From positions 2,653,501 through 2,717,500 of the forward strand of contig CCMO02000001.1 in assembly GCA_000751295.2 (NCBI GenBank): a stretch of DNA of 64,000 nt, written 5' to 3'. A program made the translations under genes and the position numbers. Each line of letters begins with the position of its first letter. The first letter of the stretch is position 1. This document shows, one piece after another, positions 42,301 through 49,550 of the stretch. The stretch comes from a bacterium YEK0313. GTDB taxonomy: Bacteria; Pseudomonadota; Alphaproteobacteria; Rhizobiales; Phreatobacteraceae. The notes under the pieces are model-generated. The model made no database searches. It had not been told where the DNA came from and saw nothing but the letters and a program-made list of their open reading frames with translations.

Positions 42301-44256
42301 ACCGCGGGCAAGATCACGGTCGACGTCACCGACGCCGCCGGCGATGTCGCGATCCGTGCGAGCAATGCCGGCATCGGCGCAACCGCGATCACCACCCGCG
42401 GTCTCGTCGAGGGCGTAGGCGCCGCGATCGTGGCGACGGCCCCGGGCGGTCAGCCCGTCGTCATCGTCAACGAAGCGAGCGGCACCATCCGCAACGCGTC
42501 GCAGCTCTCCGCCGCGCTCGCCGTGCAGGCGACCGGCGCGACGGTCGACCTCGCCAACCGCGGCACGACGATCGGCCGGGTGGAGCTGTCTGGCGGCGCG
42601 GTCCAGATGAGCAATGCCGGGCGCTGGGACACGACCGGCGGCACCAGCCAGTTCGGCGGCGCCGGCCTGCTGGTCAACCAGGCCGGCGCGATGCTCATTG
42701 CCGGCAACCGCGCCGATCTCGCGCAGACGACGACCTTGTCCGGCCTCGCCAGCTTCGAGAACCGCGGTGTGGTCAGCCTGGCCGACGGCGCGGCGGGCGA
42801 CGTACTGCACGTCGCGGCGGCCACCCGCTTCGCCGGAGGTTCATCGATCAGCGTCGATCTCGGCCGCGGCCTGACCGTGGACCGCCTGGAGACATCCGCG
42901 ACCCTGACGCTGGATGCCGGCGCGACGCTCAATGTCGCTTCGGTTACCGGGCTGATGCCCGGCCGCTATATGGTGATGACATCCGCCGGCGGCCGGCTCG
43001 GCACGTTCGGCGGCGTCACGGGCCTGAGCAGCACGGCCTTCCTGTCGATCACCGACGCCTATGACCTGAACAATGTCTATCTCGACGTGGTCCAGGCGCG
43101 CTCCTTCGTCAGCGCTGGCGCGACACCCAACCAGATCGCGGTCGGGCGCGCGCTCGACGGGCTCCCGGTCACCGGTCCGCTGTACGGGCCGGTCGCCAGC
43201 CTGCCGACCGTGGCGGCGGCACGGGCGGCCTTCGACGCGCTCTCCGGCGAGATCCACGCCACCGCCCGCACCATCCTGATCGAGGACAGCCGTTTCGTCC
43301 GCGACGCGGCGATCGACCGCCTGCGCGGCGCTTTCGACGGAGTGGCGGCGAGCCGCGCCCCCGTCGTCATGTCCTATGTCGAGAGCCGGTCGGTCGCGGC
43401 CCCCGCCAATACCGATCGTTTCGCCCTGTGGGCCCAGGGTTTCGGTGCATGGGGCAACCGGGCCGGCGATGGCAATGCCGCTGCCACGCGCCGCGACCTT
43501 GCCGGCTTCTTTATCGGCGGTGACGGCCTTGTCGCCGAGGCGATCAGGATCGGTCTCTATTCGGGCTACAGCCGCACCAGCTTCCGCGTCGGCGCGCGCA
43601 GCTCCTCGGGCGCGAGCGACAATTATCACGTCGGGCTCTATGGCGGTGGGCAGTGGGGGGCGCTCGGCCTGCGCGCCGGCGCGGCCTTGTCCTGGCACGA
43701 CCTGACGACCAACCGCACGGTCGCCTTTGCCGGCTTCGGCGACATGCCGAGGGCCGCGTACACCGCGCGCACCACCCAGATCTTCGGCGAAGCCGGCTAT
43801 CGCTTCGACCTTGCGACCGCGATCGGAGCGAGGGCGGCGGTCGAGCCTTTCGCCGGCATCGCCCATGTCGGCTTCGCTTCCGACCGGTTCGGTGAGGGCG
43901 GCGGCGCCGCCGCGTTGACGGGGGCCGGCCGGTCGCAGAGCGTGACCTTCACGTCCGTCGGCCTGCGCGGCTCGGCCGCCTTCACCCTCGGCGGCGGTTT
44001 CGACGTGACGGCACGGGCAACGCTCGGCTGGCGCCATGCCTTCGGCAGCACGACTTCGCTCGCGGTGGCGGGTCTTGCCGGCGGCACGCCCTTCGCCGTT
44101 GCCGGCGTACCGATCGCGCGCAACGCCGCGCTCGTCGAGGCCGGCCTCGACATGATGCTGTCGCCGGCGGCAACGCTCGGCCTCTCCTATGGCGGCCAGT
44201 TCGGCTCCGGCGCGACCGATCAGACGGTGAAGGCCCATCTCGCCGTCCACTTCTGA
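39346..44256 (+). CDS. Autotransporter (type V secretion) with long internal repeats
   Basis: About 1636 residues. A long, basic N-terminal extension leads to a signal segment (MRAVAVAGLLLTMSFAVPSAAQA). The passenger is Gly/Ala/Thr/Val-rich beta-helix sequence built from three tandem 248-residue units, each with TATGHVLGT, SSHIGGGFI, EVSGGRHGIVAR, GPVTGHGGDGIFAEHLWDAAVSID and PTNAHGV. The last roughly 280 residues form an autotransporter beta-barrel (RFALWAQGFGAWGN; GLYSGYSRTSFRVG; FGEAGYRFD) ending in the aromatic AHLAVHF. Likely a surface adhesin exported through its own barrel. The start is uncertain: ATG 39346 gives the long extension, ATG 39511 an ordinary signal peptide. Confidence 0.9.
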   Translation: MTFSCGNRPAVSTKVGTGRAGRGSSHRPETGLKRRLLGSAALPGAGARRSLGPAGMRAVAVAGLLLTMSFAVPSAAQAGCNLIFFAAYECGGQETTQQAITFNTPATTFVTTLPGFQVVTGDPVALSMTGQGGASYVDGNAARLSGRDIGLNLAVADVPASPYQATIVISTAGAISGGVAGIQTVNNGTGSTQIMTTGPIQGGTYGIRAENNLNTSGDLIVNVAGVTGGTGISLVNRTNTGAVNLTATGHVLGTLGDGIAIAAPGDPTRVSVTVATVEGAQNGIVATAGYGGPSSHIGGGFIAITASGLVRGVAGDGINADNSQALGGGGGMSIDVAEVSGGRHGIVARTNGTVITPFLDAQMIITARGPVTGHGGDGIFAEHLWDAAVSIDAQAPVSGLGGAGIRVLAPTNAHGVTVRATSVTGAAEGVVVENGGSGATLITTTGLVQGGTYGVRAESSNNTAGDLTVNVASVTGGTGISLYNRTNSSAVSLTATGHVLGTSGDGIAIAAPGDPTRVSVTVATVEGAQNGIVATAGYGGPSSHIGGGFIAITASGLVRGVAGDGINADNSQALGGGGGMSIDVAEVSGGRHGIVARTNGTVITPFLDAQMIITARGPVTGHGGDGIFAEHLWDAAVSIDAQAPVSGLGGAGIRVLAPTNAHGVSVKATSVTGAAEGVVVENGGSGATLITTTGLVQGGTCGVRAESSNNTAGDLTVNVASVTGGTGISLYNRTSSSAVNLTATGHVLGTSGDGIAIAAPGDSRRVSVTVATVEGAQNGIVATAGYGGPSSHIGGGFIGITASGLVRGLAGDGINADNSQALGAGGGMTIDVAEVSGGRHGIVARSNGTVISGLLDSRIAITARGPVTGHGGDGIFAEHLWDAAVSIDAQGAVSGLGGAGIRVLAPTNAHGVTVRAASVTGATEGVVVENGGSGATEIITSGRVSGAAAGVRASQTGTGDTTVTAAGPVVGTAGGSSGVWVDHAATAGKITVDVTDAAGDVAIRASNAGIGATAITTRGLVEGVGAAIVATAPGGQPVVIVNEASGTIRNASQLSAALAVQATGATVDLANRGTTIGRVELSGGAVQMSNAGRWDTTGGTSQFGGAGLLVNQAGAMLIAGNRADLAQTTTLSGLASFENRGVVSLADGAAGDVLHVAAATRFAGGSSISVDLGRGLTVDRLETSATLTLDAGATLNVASVTGLMPGRYMVMTSAGGRLGTFGGVTGLSSTAFLSITDAYDLNNVYLDVVQARSFVSAGATPNQIAVGRALDGLPVTGPLYGPVASLPTVAAARAAFDALSGEIHATARTILIEDSRFVRDAAIDRLRGAFDGVAASRAPVVMSYVESRSVAAPANTDRFALWAQGFGAWGNRAGDGNAAATRRDLAGFFIGGDGLVAEAIRIGLYSGYSRTSFRVGARSSSGASDNYHVGLYGGGQWGALGLRAGAALSWHDLTTNRTVAFAGFGDMPRAAYTARTTQIFGEAGYRFDLATAIGARAAVEPFAGIAHVGFASDRFGEGGGAAALTGAGRSQSVTFTSVGLRGSAAFTLGGGFDVTARATLGWRHAFGSTTSLAVAGLAGGTPFAVAGVPIARNAALVEAGLDMMLSPAATLGLSYGGQFGSGATDQTVKAHLAVHF
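39937..42165 (+). repeat. Three tandem 744-bp units inside the autotransporter gene
   Basis: The period is exactly 744 bp (248 codons): the ACCGCGACGGG start of the TATGHVLGT motif falls at 40081, 40825 and 41569. Units 1 and 2 are almost identical at the DNA level from 40081 on, including silent positions (only a few substitutions in several hundred bases); unit 3 is more divergent and grades into unique sequence near 42150. This indicates recent duplication or gene conversion. Confidence 0.92.
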
Positions 44257-44662
44257 GGACGGGCCGCGGGGAGTGCCGGCGTCACCAGGCCCCTGCGCGG
44301 CTTTGTCGCGTGCCGGCGACCGACCGGCGCCGGCCGGGCGTCCGGCGACACGAAAGCGTGATCGGACGGGCGCCACGCGACATCCGTCCGCCGTTCCAGG
44401 CGGCTTTGTGGCGAAAAAGTGGGCATTGTTGCTGGCCTCGGCGCCGCCGGCGATCCTGCTGCTCCGATGCGCCAGCCGGCGCCTCGTTCGATGGTCTCAT
44501 GCGTCGAAAACTTGACCTGCCGGGCGAGCGGGATATTCACTGACCCCCCGATCGGGTATCGGCGCCCGCGTGTCGAACACCTTGAAAGGGCCAAAACCAG
44601 AGGCGGTCCAGCGGGCATCACGGTGCTCCCGCGGGGCTGAGGGGAGCACAGGAAGCCACGTC
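44257..44662. other. Intergenic region before the TRAP genes
   Basis: 406 nt without a supportable gene. The only sites seen are a possible sigma-70-like promoter at 44512-44539 and the ribosome site of the small permease. The frame upstream of the small permease start is open but nonconserved. Confidence 0.35.
44512..44539 (+). promoter_or_regulatory. Possible sigma-70-type promoter for the TRAP operon
   Basis: TTGACC and TATTCA are separated by 16 bases, about 124 nt upstream of the small permease start. Good -35 match, moderate -10 match. Sequence-only prediction. Confidence 0.35.
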
Positions 44663-45292
44663 ATGAACTTTGCTTTGTCCATCAGCCGCGTGATCGATGC
44701 GGTCAATACGGCGATCGGCAAGGCGGCAAGCTGGCTGATCCTGCTGGCGGTCGTCATTTCCGCGGTCAATGCCATTACCCGCAAGGTCTTCTCGCTCTCG
44801 TCCAATGCCTGGCTCGAGGCGCAGTGGTACCTGTTCGGCGCCGTCTTCCTGCTCTGTGCCGCCTGGACGCTCTTGTCGAACGAGCATATCCGCATCGACA
44901 TCGTGAACAGCGCGCTGCCGCGCACCGTCCGCAACATCATCGAGCTGGTCGGACACGCGCTGTTCCTCCTGCCGTTCTGCCTGCTGGTGCTGGTCGATTC
45001 CTGGCCGTTCTTCCTGCGCTCCTACCTGCAGAACGAACAGTCGATGAATGCCGGCGGCCTGCCGGTCTGGCCGGCCAAGGCCCTGGTCGTCGCCGGATTC
45101 GCGCTGCTCGCCCTGCAGGGCATCAGCGAGCTGATCAAGCGCATCGCGATCATGACCGGGAGGCTCGAGGACACGATGGGCGGCGGCCATCACGACATGG
45201 CCGAGGCCGAGGCGGCGCGGCTCCTGGAGGCCGCCAAGGAGGACGGCGTCGCAGCCGATGCCCCTGTCGCCGCCGGCACCGCCAAGCATTGA
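44663..45292 (+). CDS. TRAP transporter small permease (DctQ-like)
   Basis: 209-residue inner-membrane protein with four hydrophobic helices and the DctQ-like pattern NAITRKVFSLSSNAWLEAQWYLFGAVFLLCAAWTL in short blocks, then NEHIRIDIV. It forms the membrane complex with the large permease for sodium-driven uptake of a solute delivered by a binding protein. The ATG at 44663 follows AGGAA. The C-terminal tail is long, Ala-rich and acidic. Twenty bases separate it from the large permease. No DctP-type binding protein is in the window. Confidence 0.9.
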   Translation: MNFALSISRVIDAVNTAIGKAASWLILLAVVISAVNAITRKVFSLSSNAWLEAQWYLFGAVFLLCAAWTLLSNEHIRIDIVNSALPRTVRNIIELVGHALFLLPFCLLVLVDSWPFFLRSYLQNEQSMNAGGLPVWPAKALVVAGFALLALQGISELIKRIAIMTGRLEDTMGGGHHDMAEAEAARLLEAAKEDGVAADAPVAAGTAKH

Positions 45293-45312
45293 TGCGCCCG
45301 AGGAGAACTCCC

Positions 45313-47274
45313 TTGTCGATCCGACGTCCCCTCGCGGCTGCCGCTGCCACCGCCGTCCTCGGTCTCATCTCGATCCTCGTCTTCTCCGAACCGGCCTTGG
45401 CCGCCAACGGAGCGGGCGGCATCGGCGACTTCCTGCGCGCCAACATGGCGCCGGTCATGTTCGCCAGCCTGATCGTCTTCCTGCTGCTCGGCTATCCCGT
45501 CGCCTTCGCGCTCGCGGCCAACGGCCTCGTCTTCGCGCTGGTCGGCATCGAGCTCGGCCTGTTCCAGCCGAATTTCCTGCAGGCGCTGCCGGAACGCATC
45601 TACGGCACGATGAACAACGAGACGCTGCTCGCGGTGCCGTTCTTCACCTTCATGGGCCTTATCCTGGAGCGCTCGGGCATGGCCGAGGATCTGCTCGACA
45701 CGATCGGCCAGCTCTTCGGCACCATTCGCGGCGGCCTTGCCTATGCGGTCATCTTCGTCGGCGCGCTGCTGGCGGCGACCACCGGCGTGGTGGCGGCCTC
45801 GGTCATTTCCATGGGCCTCATCTCGCTGCCGATCATGCTGCGCTACGGTTATGACCGGCGGCTGGCCACCGGCGTCATCGCGGCCTCCGGCACGCTCGCG
45901 CAGATCATCCCGCCCTCGCTGGTGCTGATCGTCATGGCCGACCAGCTCGGCCGCTCGGTCGGCGACATGTACGAGGGCGCCTTCGTGCCCGGCCTCGTGC
46001 TGGCCGGCCTCTATGCGCTCTACGTCTTCATCGTCTCGCTGCTGGCGCCGAAGGCGGTTCCCGGCCTGCCGAAGGAAGCCTTGCTCTACATGCAGCCGGA
46101 CGGCAGCCGCGGCACCTGGAAGCTCGGCATCCTCGTCGTCTTTTCCGGCCTCGTCGGCGTCTTCGTCATGAAGCAGACCGGCGTCAAGGCCGGCGCCGAT
46201 TTCGTCATCCTGACCATGTCGCTCGCCGTGATGGTCGCCTTCATCGCCGCTGCCTGCAATCACTATTTCGGCGCCCGGCGGCTCGTCCTGACGCTGGCCT
46301 CGACGGCGGCGCTCGCCGCCGCCTACTACTTTCTCAAGCGCTATGAGCACGAGACCTTCGCGCTCGTCGCCGAGGCGGCCGCCTTCGGTTTCGCCTATGC
46401 GATCATCGTCGGCCTCGTCGAGCGCTTCTCGGGGCTCAAGCTGATCTCGCCGATCGCGGAGCAGGTGACCTTCGTCATGGTGCCGCCGCTCGGCCTCATC
46501 TTCCTCGTGCTCGGCACCATCTTCATCGGGCTGGCGACGCCGACCGAGGGCGGCGCCATGGGCGCGGCCGGCGCCATGATCCTGGCGATCATGAAGGGGC
46601 GGCTGTCCTTCGGCCTGGTGCGCCAGGCGACCGAATCGACGGCCAAGCTCTCCGCCTTCGTCCTGTTCATCCTGGTCGGCGCGCGCGTCTTCTCGCTGAC
46701 CTTCTACGGCGTCAACGGCCATGTCTGGGTCGAACACCTGCTCGTCTCGCTGCCGGGTGGCCAGACCGGCTTCCTGATCGTCGTCAATCTCATGGTCTTC
46801 CTGCTGGCCTTCTTCCTCGATTTCTTCGAGCTGGCCTTCATCGTCGTGCCGCTGCTCGCGACCGCCGCGGACAAGCTCGGCATCGACCTCATCTGGTTCG
46901 GCGTCATGCTGGCGGTGAACATGCAGACGAGCTTCATGCACCCGCCGTTCGGCTTCGCGCTGTTCTTCCTGCGTTCGGTGGCGCCGAAGGACCCCTATAC
47001 CGACAAGGTGACGGGCAAGCGCATGGAGCCGGTCACGACCATGCAGATCTACTGGGGCTCGGTGCCCTTCGTGGTGATCCAGCTGATCATGGTTGCGCTG
47101 GTCGTGCTGTTTCCGCAGATGGTGCTGCATTATCGCGGCAGCGGGCCGACCATCGACCCGAGCAAGGTGGAGATCCGCCTCGACATGCCCGGCCTCGGCG
47201 GCCTGCCGGGCCTCGACACGCCGCCCGACCTCGGCGGCGGCCTGCCGGGCCTCTCGCCGCCGCGCAGCCCGTAG
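45313..47274 (+). CDS. TRAP transporter large permease (DctM-like), extended; TTG start
   Basis: 653-residue inner-membrane permease. The core DctM features are FASLIVFLLLGYPVAFAL, MNNETLLAVPFFTFMGLILERSGMAEDLL, TGVVAASVISMGLISLPIMLRYGY, IIPPSLVLIVMADQLG and the C-terminal MQTSFMHPPFGFALFFLRS. It is about 200 residues longer than a typical 425-residue DctM because of an insert near residues 260-390 with several extra helices, plus a Gly/Pro/Leu-rich tail (MPGLGGLPGLDTPPDLGG). This matches the mannitol/chloroaromatic-type large subunits. The TTG has AGGAG 8 bases upstream; an ATG at 45292 overlaps the small-subunit stop but lacks a ribosome site. Confidence 0.88.
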   Translation: MSIRRPLAAAAATAVLGLISILVFSEPALAANGAGGIGDFLRANMAPVMFASLIVFLLLGYPVAFALAANGLVFALVGIELGLFQPNFLQALPERIYGTMNNETLLAVPFFTFMGLILERSGMAEDLLDTIGQLFGTIRGGLAYAVIFVGALLAATTGVVAASVISMGLISLPIMLRYGYDRRLATGVIAASGTLAQIIPPSLVLIVMADQLGRSVGDMYEGAFVPGLVLAGLYALYVFIVSLLAPKAVPGLPKEALLYMQPDGSRGTWKLGILVVFSGLVGVFVMKQTGVKAGADFVILTMSLAVMVAFIAAACNHYFGARRLVLTLASTAALAAAYYFLKRYEHETFALVAEAAAFGFAYAIIVGLVERFSGLKLISPIAEQVTFVMVPPLGLIFLVLGTIFIGLATPTEGGAMGAAGAMILAIMKGRLSFGLVRQATESTAKLSAFVLFILVGARVFSLTFYGVNGHVWVEHLLVSLPGGQTGFLIVVNLMVFLLAFFLDFFELAFIVVPLLATAADKLGIDLIWFGVMLAVNMQTSFMHPPFGFALFFLRSVAPKDPYTDKVTGKRMEPVTTMQIYWGSVPFVVIQLIMVALVVLFPQMVLHYRGSGPTIDPSKVEIRLDMPGLGGLPGLDTPPDLGGGLPGLSPPRSP

Positions 47275-47363
47275 GCGCACGCCGCCGAACGCGACCGGCG
47301 CGGGCGCGGCCCGCTCACGAGCGCGTCGGGACGAAGCGGGGAGGCGCAGTCCGTGCCGGATCT

Positions 47364-47603
47364 TCAGGCGGCCGCCGCCGCGCGGTAGGCCGCCAGGAAC
47401 CGGCGGCCTTCGGCGGTCGGCACGATCCAAGTCGTGCCGTCACGCGTCTCGCGGCGGGCAAGGCCCCGGTCGATCGCGTCTTCCCAGACGGTCAGCCGCG
47501 GGCAGGAGGTACGCCAGGCGTCCATGACCTCGGCATAGGACCTGGCTTCGCGGTCGAGCCAGAGAAGGAGGTCGGCGATGAGAGGCGCAAGCTGGTCGGT
47601 CAC
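47364..47603 (-). CDS. Small protein of unknown function
   Basis: About 79 residues: VTDQLAPLIADLLLWLDREARSYAEVMDAW in two blocks LAPLIADLLLWLD and SYAEVMDAWRTSCPRL, then VWEDAIDRGLARRE and a final VPTAEGRRFLAAYR. The layout resembles a small winged-helix fold, and similar short proteins occur in Bradyrhizobium-like genomes (recollection, not checked). A GTG at 47603 is chosen; a TTG at 47618 is also possible, and neither has a strong ribosome site. It lies convergent to the TRAP operon. Confidence 0.6.
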   Translation of the reverse strand: MTDQLAPLIADLLLWLDREARSYAEVMDAWRTSCPRLTVWEDAIDRGLARRETRDGTTWIVPTAEGRRFLAAYRAAAAA

Positions 47604-47757
47604 GGTGGCACCGCGCAAAGTTTGCGAACGGCAGGGAGCTTAGCACCTGAGGCGAGTTTTGCGCATCACGGGCCGGAGAGCGGCGCCGATGCGAATGCGG
47701 CCGCCCGTTTCGGGGCGGCCCGCAGGCGAGAGCGGGATCGCCGGTGGCGCGGCGGGG

Positions 47758-48033
47758 CTACTTCAACAGGCTCTTCAGGCCATCGACCGCCTCGTTCACG
47801 CCGTCGCCCACCGCATTCTTGAGGCCGTTGAGACCGCCGAGCATGCCCCCCGCGGCGAGGCCGCCGAAGGCGAAGACGGGACCTCCATGGATGCCGACCT
47901 TCGCACCCGTCTTGGCGCCCTCCAGGGCGCTGTTGCCGATATTGGTGAGCTGCTGCAGGACATCGAAGCCGCCGCTCACCGCTTCGAGCGCGGCGTCATC
48001 CAATGCAATGGTGCGGTTGGTCACGGTATTCAT
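47758..48033 (-). CDS. Double-glycine-leader peptide, bacteriocin-like
   Basis: 91-residue precursor. The leader MNTVTNRTIALDDAALEAVSGG has the pattern of ABC-peptidase substrates (hydrophobic residues at the usual spacing, ending EAVSGG), predicting cleavage to a 69-residue mature peptide FDVLQQLTNIGNSALEG onwards. The mature part is Gly-rich with several GxxxG-like pairs (FGGLAAGGMLGGLNGLK) and an amphipathic end (VNEAVDGLKSLLK), as in pore-forming class II bacteriocins and microcins. GGAGA lies five bases before the ATG. No immunity, maturation-peptidase or export gene is adjacent. Alternatives: a signalling or structural secreted peptide. Confidence 0.7.
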   Translation of the reverse strand: MNTVTNRTIALDDAALEAVSGGFDVLQQLTNIGNSALEGAKTGAKVGIHGGPVFAFGGLAAGGMLGGLNGLKNAVGDGVNEAVDGLKSLLK

Positions 48034-48623
48034 CATTGTCTCCATCGATCGGGCCGTGCCCGGAGGTTCGATGGAACTGACCCTATGGCGTGCCACTTAC
48101 ACCAACCTTACGGGAGGCGCGCCGGCTCGCCGCCGCGCGGCAAACCGGGCCGTCCGCGGGCAAGCATCCGGCGCCGGCCAGGCGCGGTACGCCTCTTGGT
48201 TGTGCGTCGGGCCGCGGGCGGGCCGCTACGGTCACCCATTTGATCTATGCATAGCGCCTATGTCGAATTGTAGATATATTTGTATCAAATTTTATACATG
48301 CAACCTTGTGCGGCTAAGTAGTTCGGGAGCAAGTCGGGCCGTTCGTCATCGCCGTCATGCGTTCGCTATTGCACAGAAATATAGTTATCGTTGCCAGCAT
48401 GTGCTGTTTATTTGTGTATTTCATATAAACTGACCTACAGTCATGTCAATTAAACATAAGAATATATTTTGTGGATTGTTTATATATGACAGAATTTTTC
48501 AATATTCTCAACCGCAGGTCGCTGGATTGCGCGTAATGAGGGTGTATTTTTATCGAAACGTGCGTGGGGTGACCAAAAAGAATAGGAAAATGTGACAATC
48601 GGCAGAAAGCAAGGCCGACTCTC
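48034..48623. other. AT-rich intergenic block upstream of the polysaccharide locus
   Basis: 590 nt without a supportable gene. Positions about 48240-48600 are strikingly AT-rich (for example TAGATATATTTGTATC and GGATTGTTTATATATGAC) against a GC-rich genome. It probably holds the promoter of the NarL-like regulator, and possibly binding sites for nucleoid proteins; it could also be a remnant of acquired DNA. No clear terminal repeats were seen. Confidence 0.5.
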
Positions 48624-49382
48624 ATGCGTGGCGTGCCCATCGTTCTCATCGAAAAAAGCCGACTCGTCCGCGAAGGGCTCGAGAGGATTCTGTCAGGTAC
48701 GCTGTTCCGCGTGGTCGCCACCGCCGCTGCGCCTGCCGAGTTGAAGACCGCAATCACTGCGGGTCAGGGCGGCATTCTGATCGTTCTCGGTGTCAGCGAC
48801 GAGGACGGTTCGCCGGCGGCGGAGATCGAAACTCTTCGCAGCAGGTTTCCCGATGCCCGCATCGTGATCCTCGCCGACCACTACGAACTGGAGCCGCTCG
48901 TGGAAGCGCTCCGTCTGTCGGTGAACGGCTATCTGAGCAAATCCATCAGCTCGCAGGCCCTCATCAAGGCGCTCGAGCTCGTCGTGCTGGGCGAGGGGAT
49001 TTTTCCCTCGTCCGTGCTGGCCAGGCTCGGCAGTTCCCGCGGCGTGGCGCCGCCACTGCTCCTGAAAGCGCCCGAAGAGCAGCCGTTCAGCCAGGCCGGC
49101 TCGATCCTGTCCGAGCGCGAGACGCAAATTCTGCGCGGCCTCATCGAGGGCCAGTCCAACAAGACGATCGCGCGGACCTTGGACATCATGGAAGCGACGG
49201 TCAAAGTTCACGTGAAGGCGATCCTGCGCAAGACCGGCGTGCAGAACCGAACCCAGGCAGCCATCTGGGCGCTGGGACATCTGTCGCCGGCGCAATTCGC
49301 GGCGCCCGAGGCCGAGGAGGCCCTGACGCCGGAAGAGAACGGCTGCAGCTGCCACAGGTCCGGCAAGCCCAACGGCCATTGA
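48624..49382 (+). CDS. NarL/LuxR-type response regulator with degenerate receiver
   Basis: 252 residues. Residues 1-120 form a receiver-like domain (IVLIEKSRLVREGLERIL; ILIVLGVSDEDG; NGYLSKSISSQALIKALE), and residues about 155-220 a LuxR HTH (LSERETQILRGLIEGQSNKTIARTL; VKVHVKAILRKTGVQNRTQAAI). At the position of the phosphorylated Asp the strand reads VLIVLG-type residues with no Asp, and the N-terminal acidic pair is EK, so ordinary phosphorylation is not expected. The switch Lys (YLSKS) is kept. It heads the plus-strand polysaccharide genes and probably controls them. Weak ribosome site. Confidence 0.87.
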   Translation: MRGVPIVLIEKSRLVREGLERILSGTLFRVVATAAAPAELKTAITAGQGGILIVLGVSDEDGSPAAEIETLRSRFPDARIVILADHYELEPLVEALRLSVNGYLSKSISSQALIKALELVVLGEGIFPSSVLARLGSSRGVAPPLLLKAPEEQPFSQAGSILSERETQILRGLIEGQSNKTIARTLDIMEATVKVHVKAILRKTGVQNRTQAAIWALGHLSPAQFAAPEAEEALTPEENGCSCHRSGKPNGH

Positions 49383-49550
49383 AGGCAGTCGGGCCGGAGC
49401 GTTTCGATGCTCCTCGCGCCGATGGGCGCGGCTTCTCATCCGATCGCATGACGACGCCCTTTGCGGCGCTTCCTAGTTTCCCAGCAGGACATTCCAGAGG
49501 TTCCCCGCATGGGCCGAAGAGGCCTTCCGGGGATGGACGGAGGCGCCGCA

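Noticed and set aside
40900..42810. Repetitive open frame on the minus strand within the autotransporter
   Set aside because: It repeats only because the sense gene repeats. No signal peptide or domain.
45190..47430. 746-codon open frame on the minus strand
   Set aside because: Antisense to the TRAP permeases, highly charged His/Asp/Glu/Arg-rich composition typical of reverse-frame hydrophobic genes.
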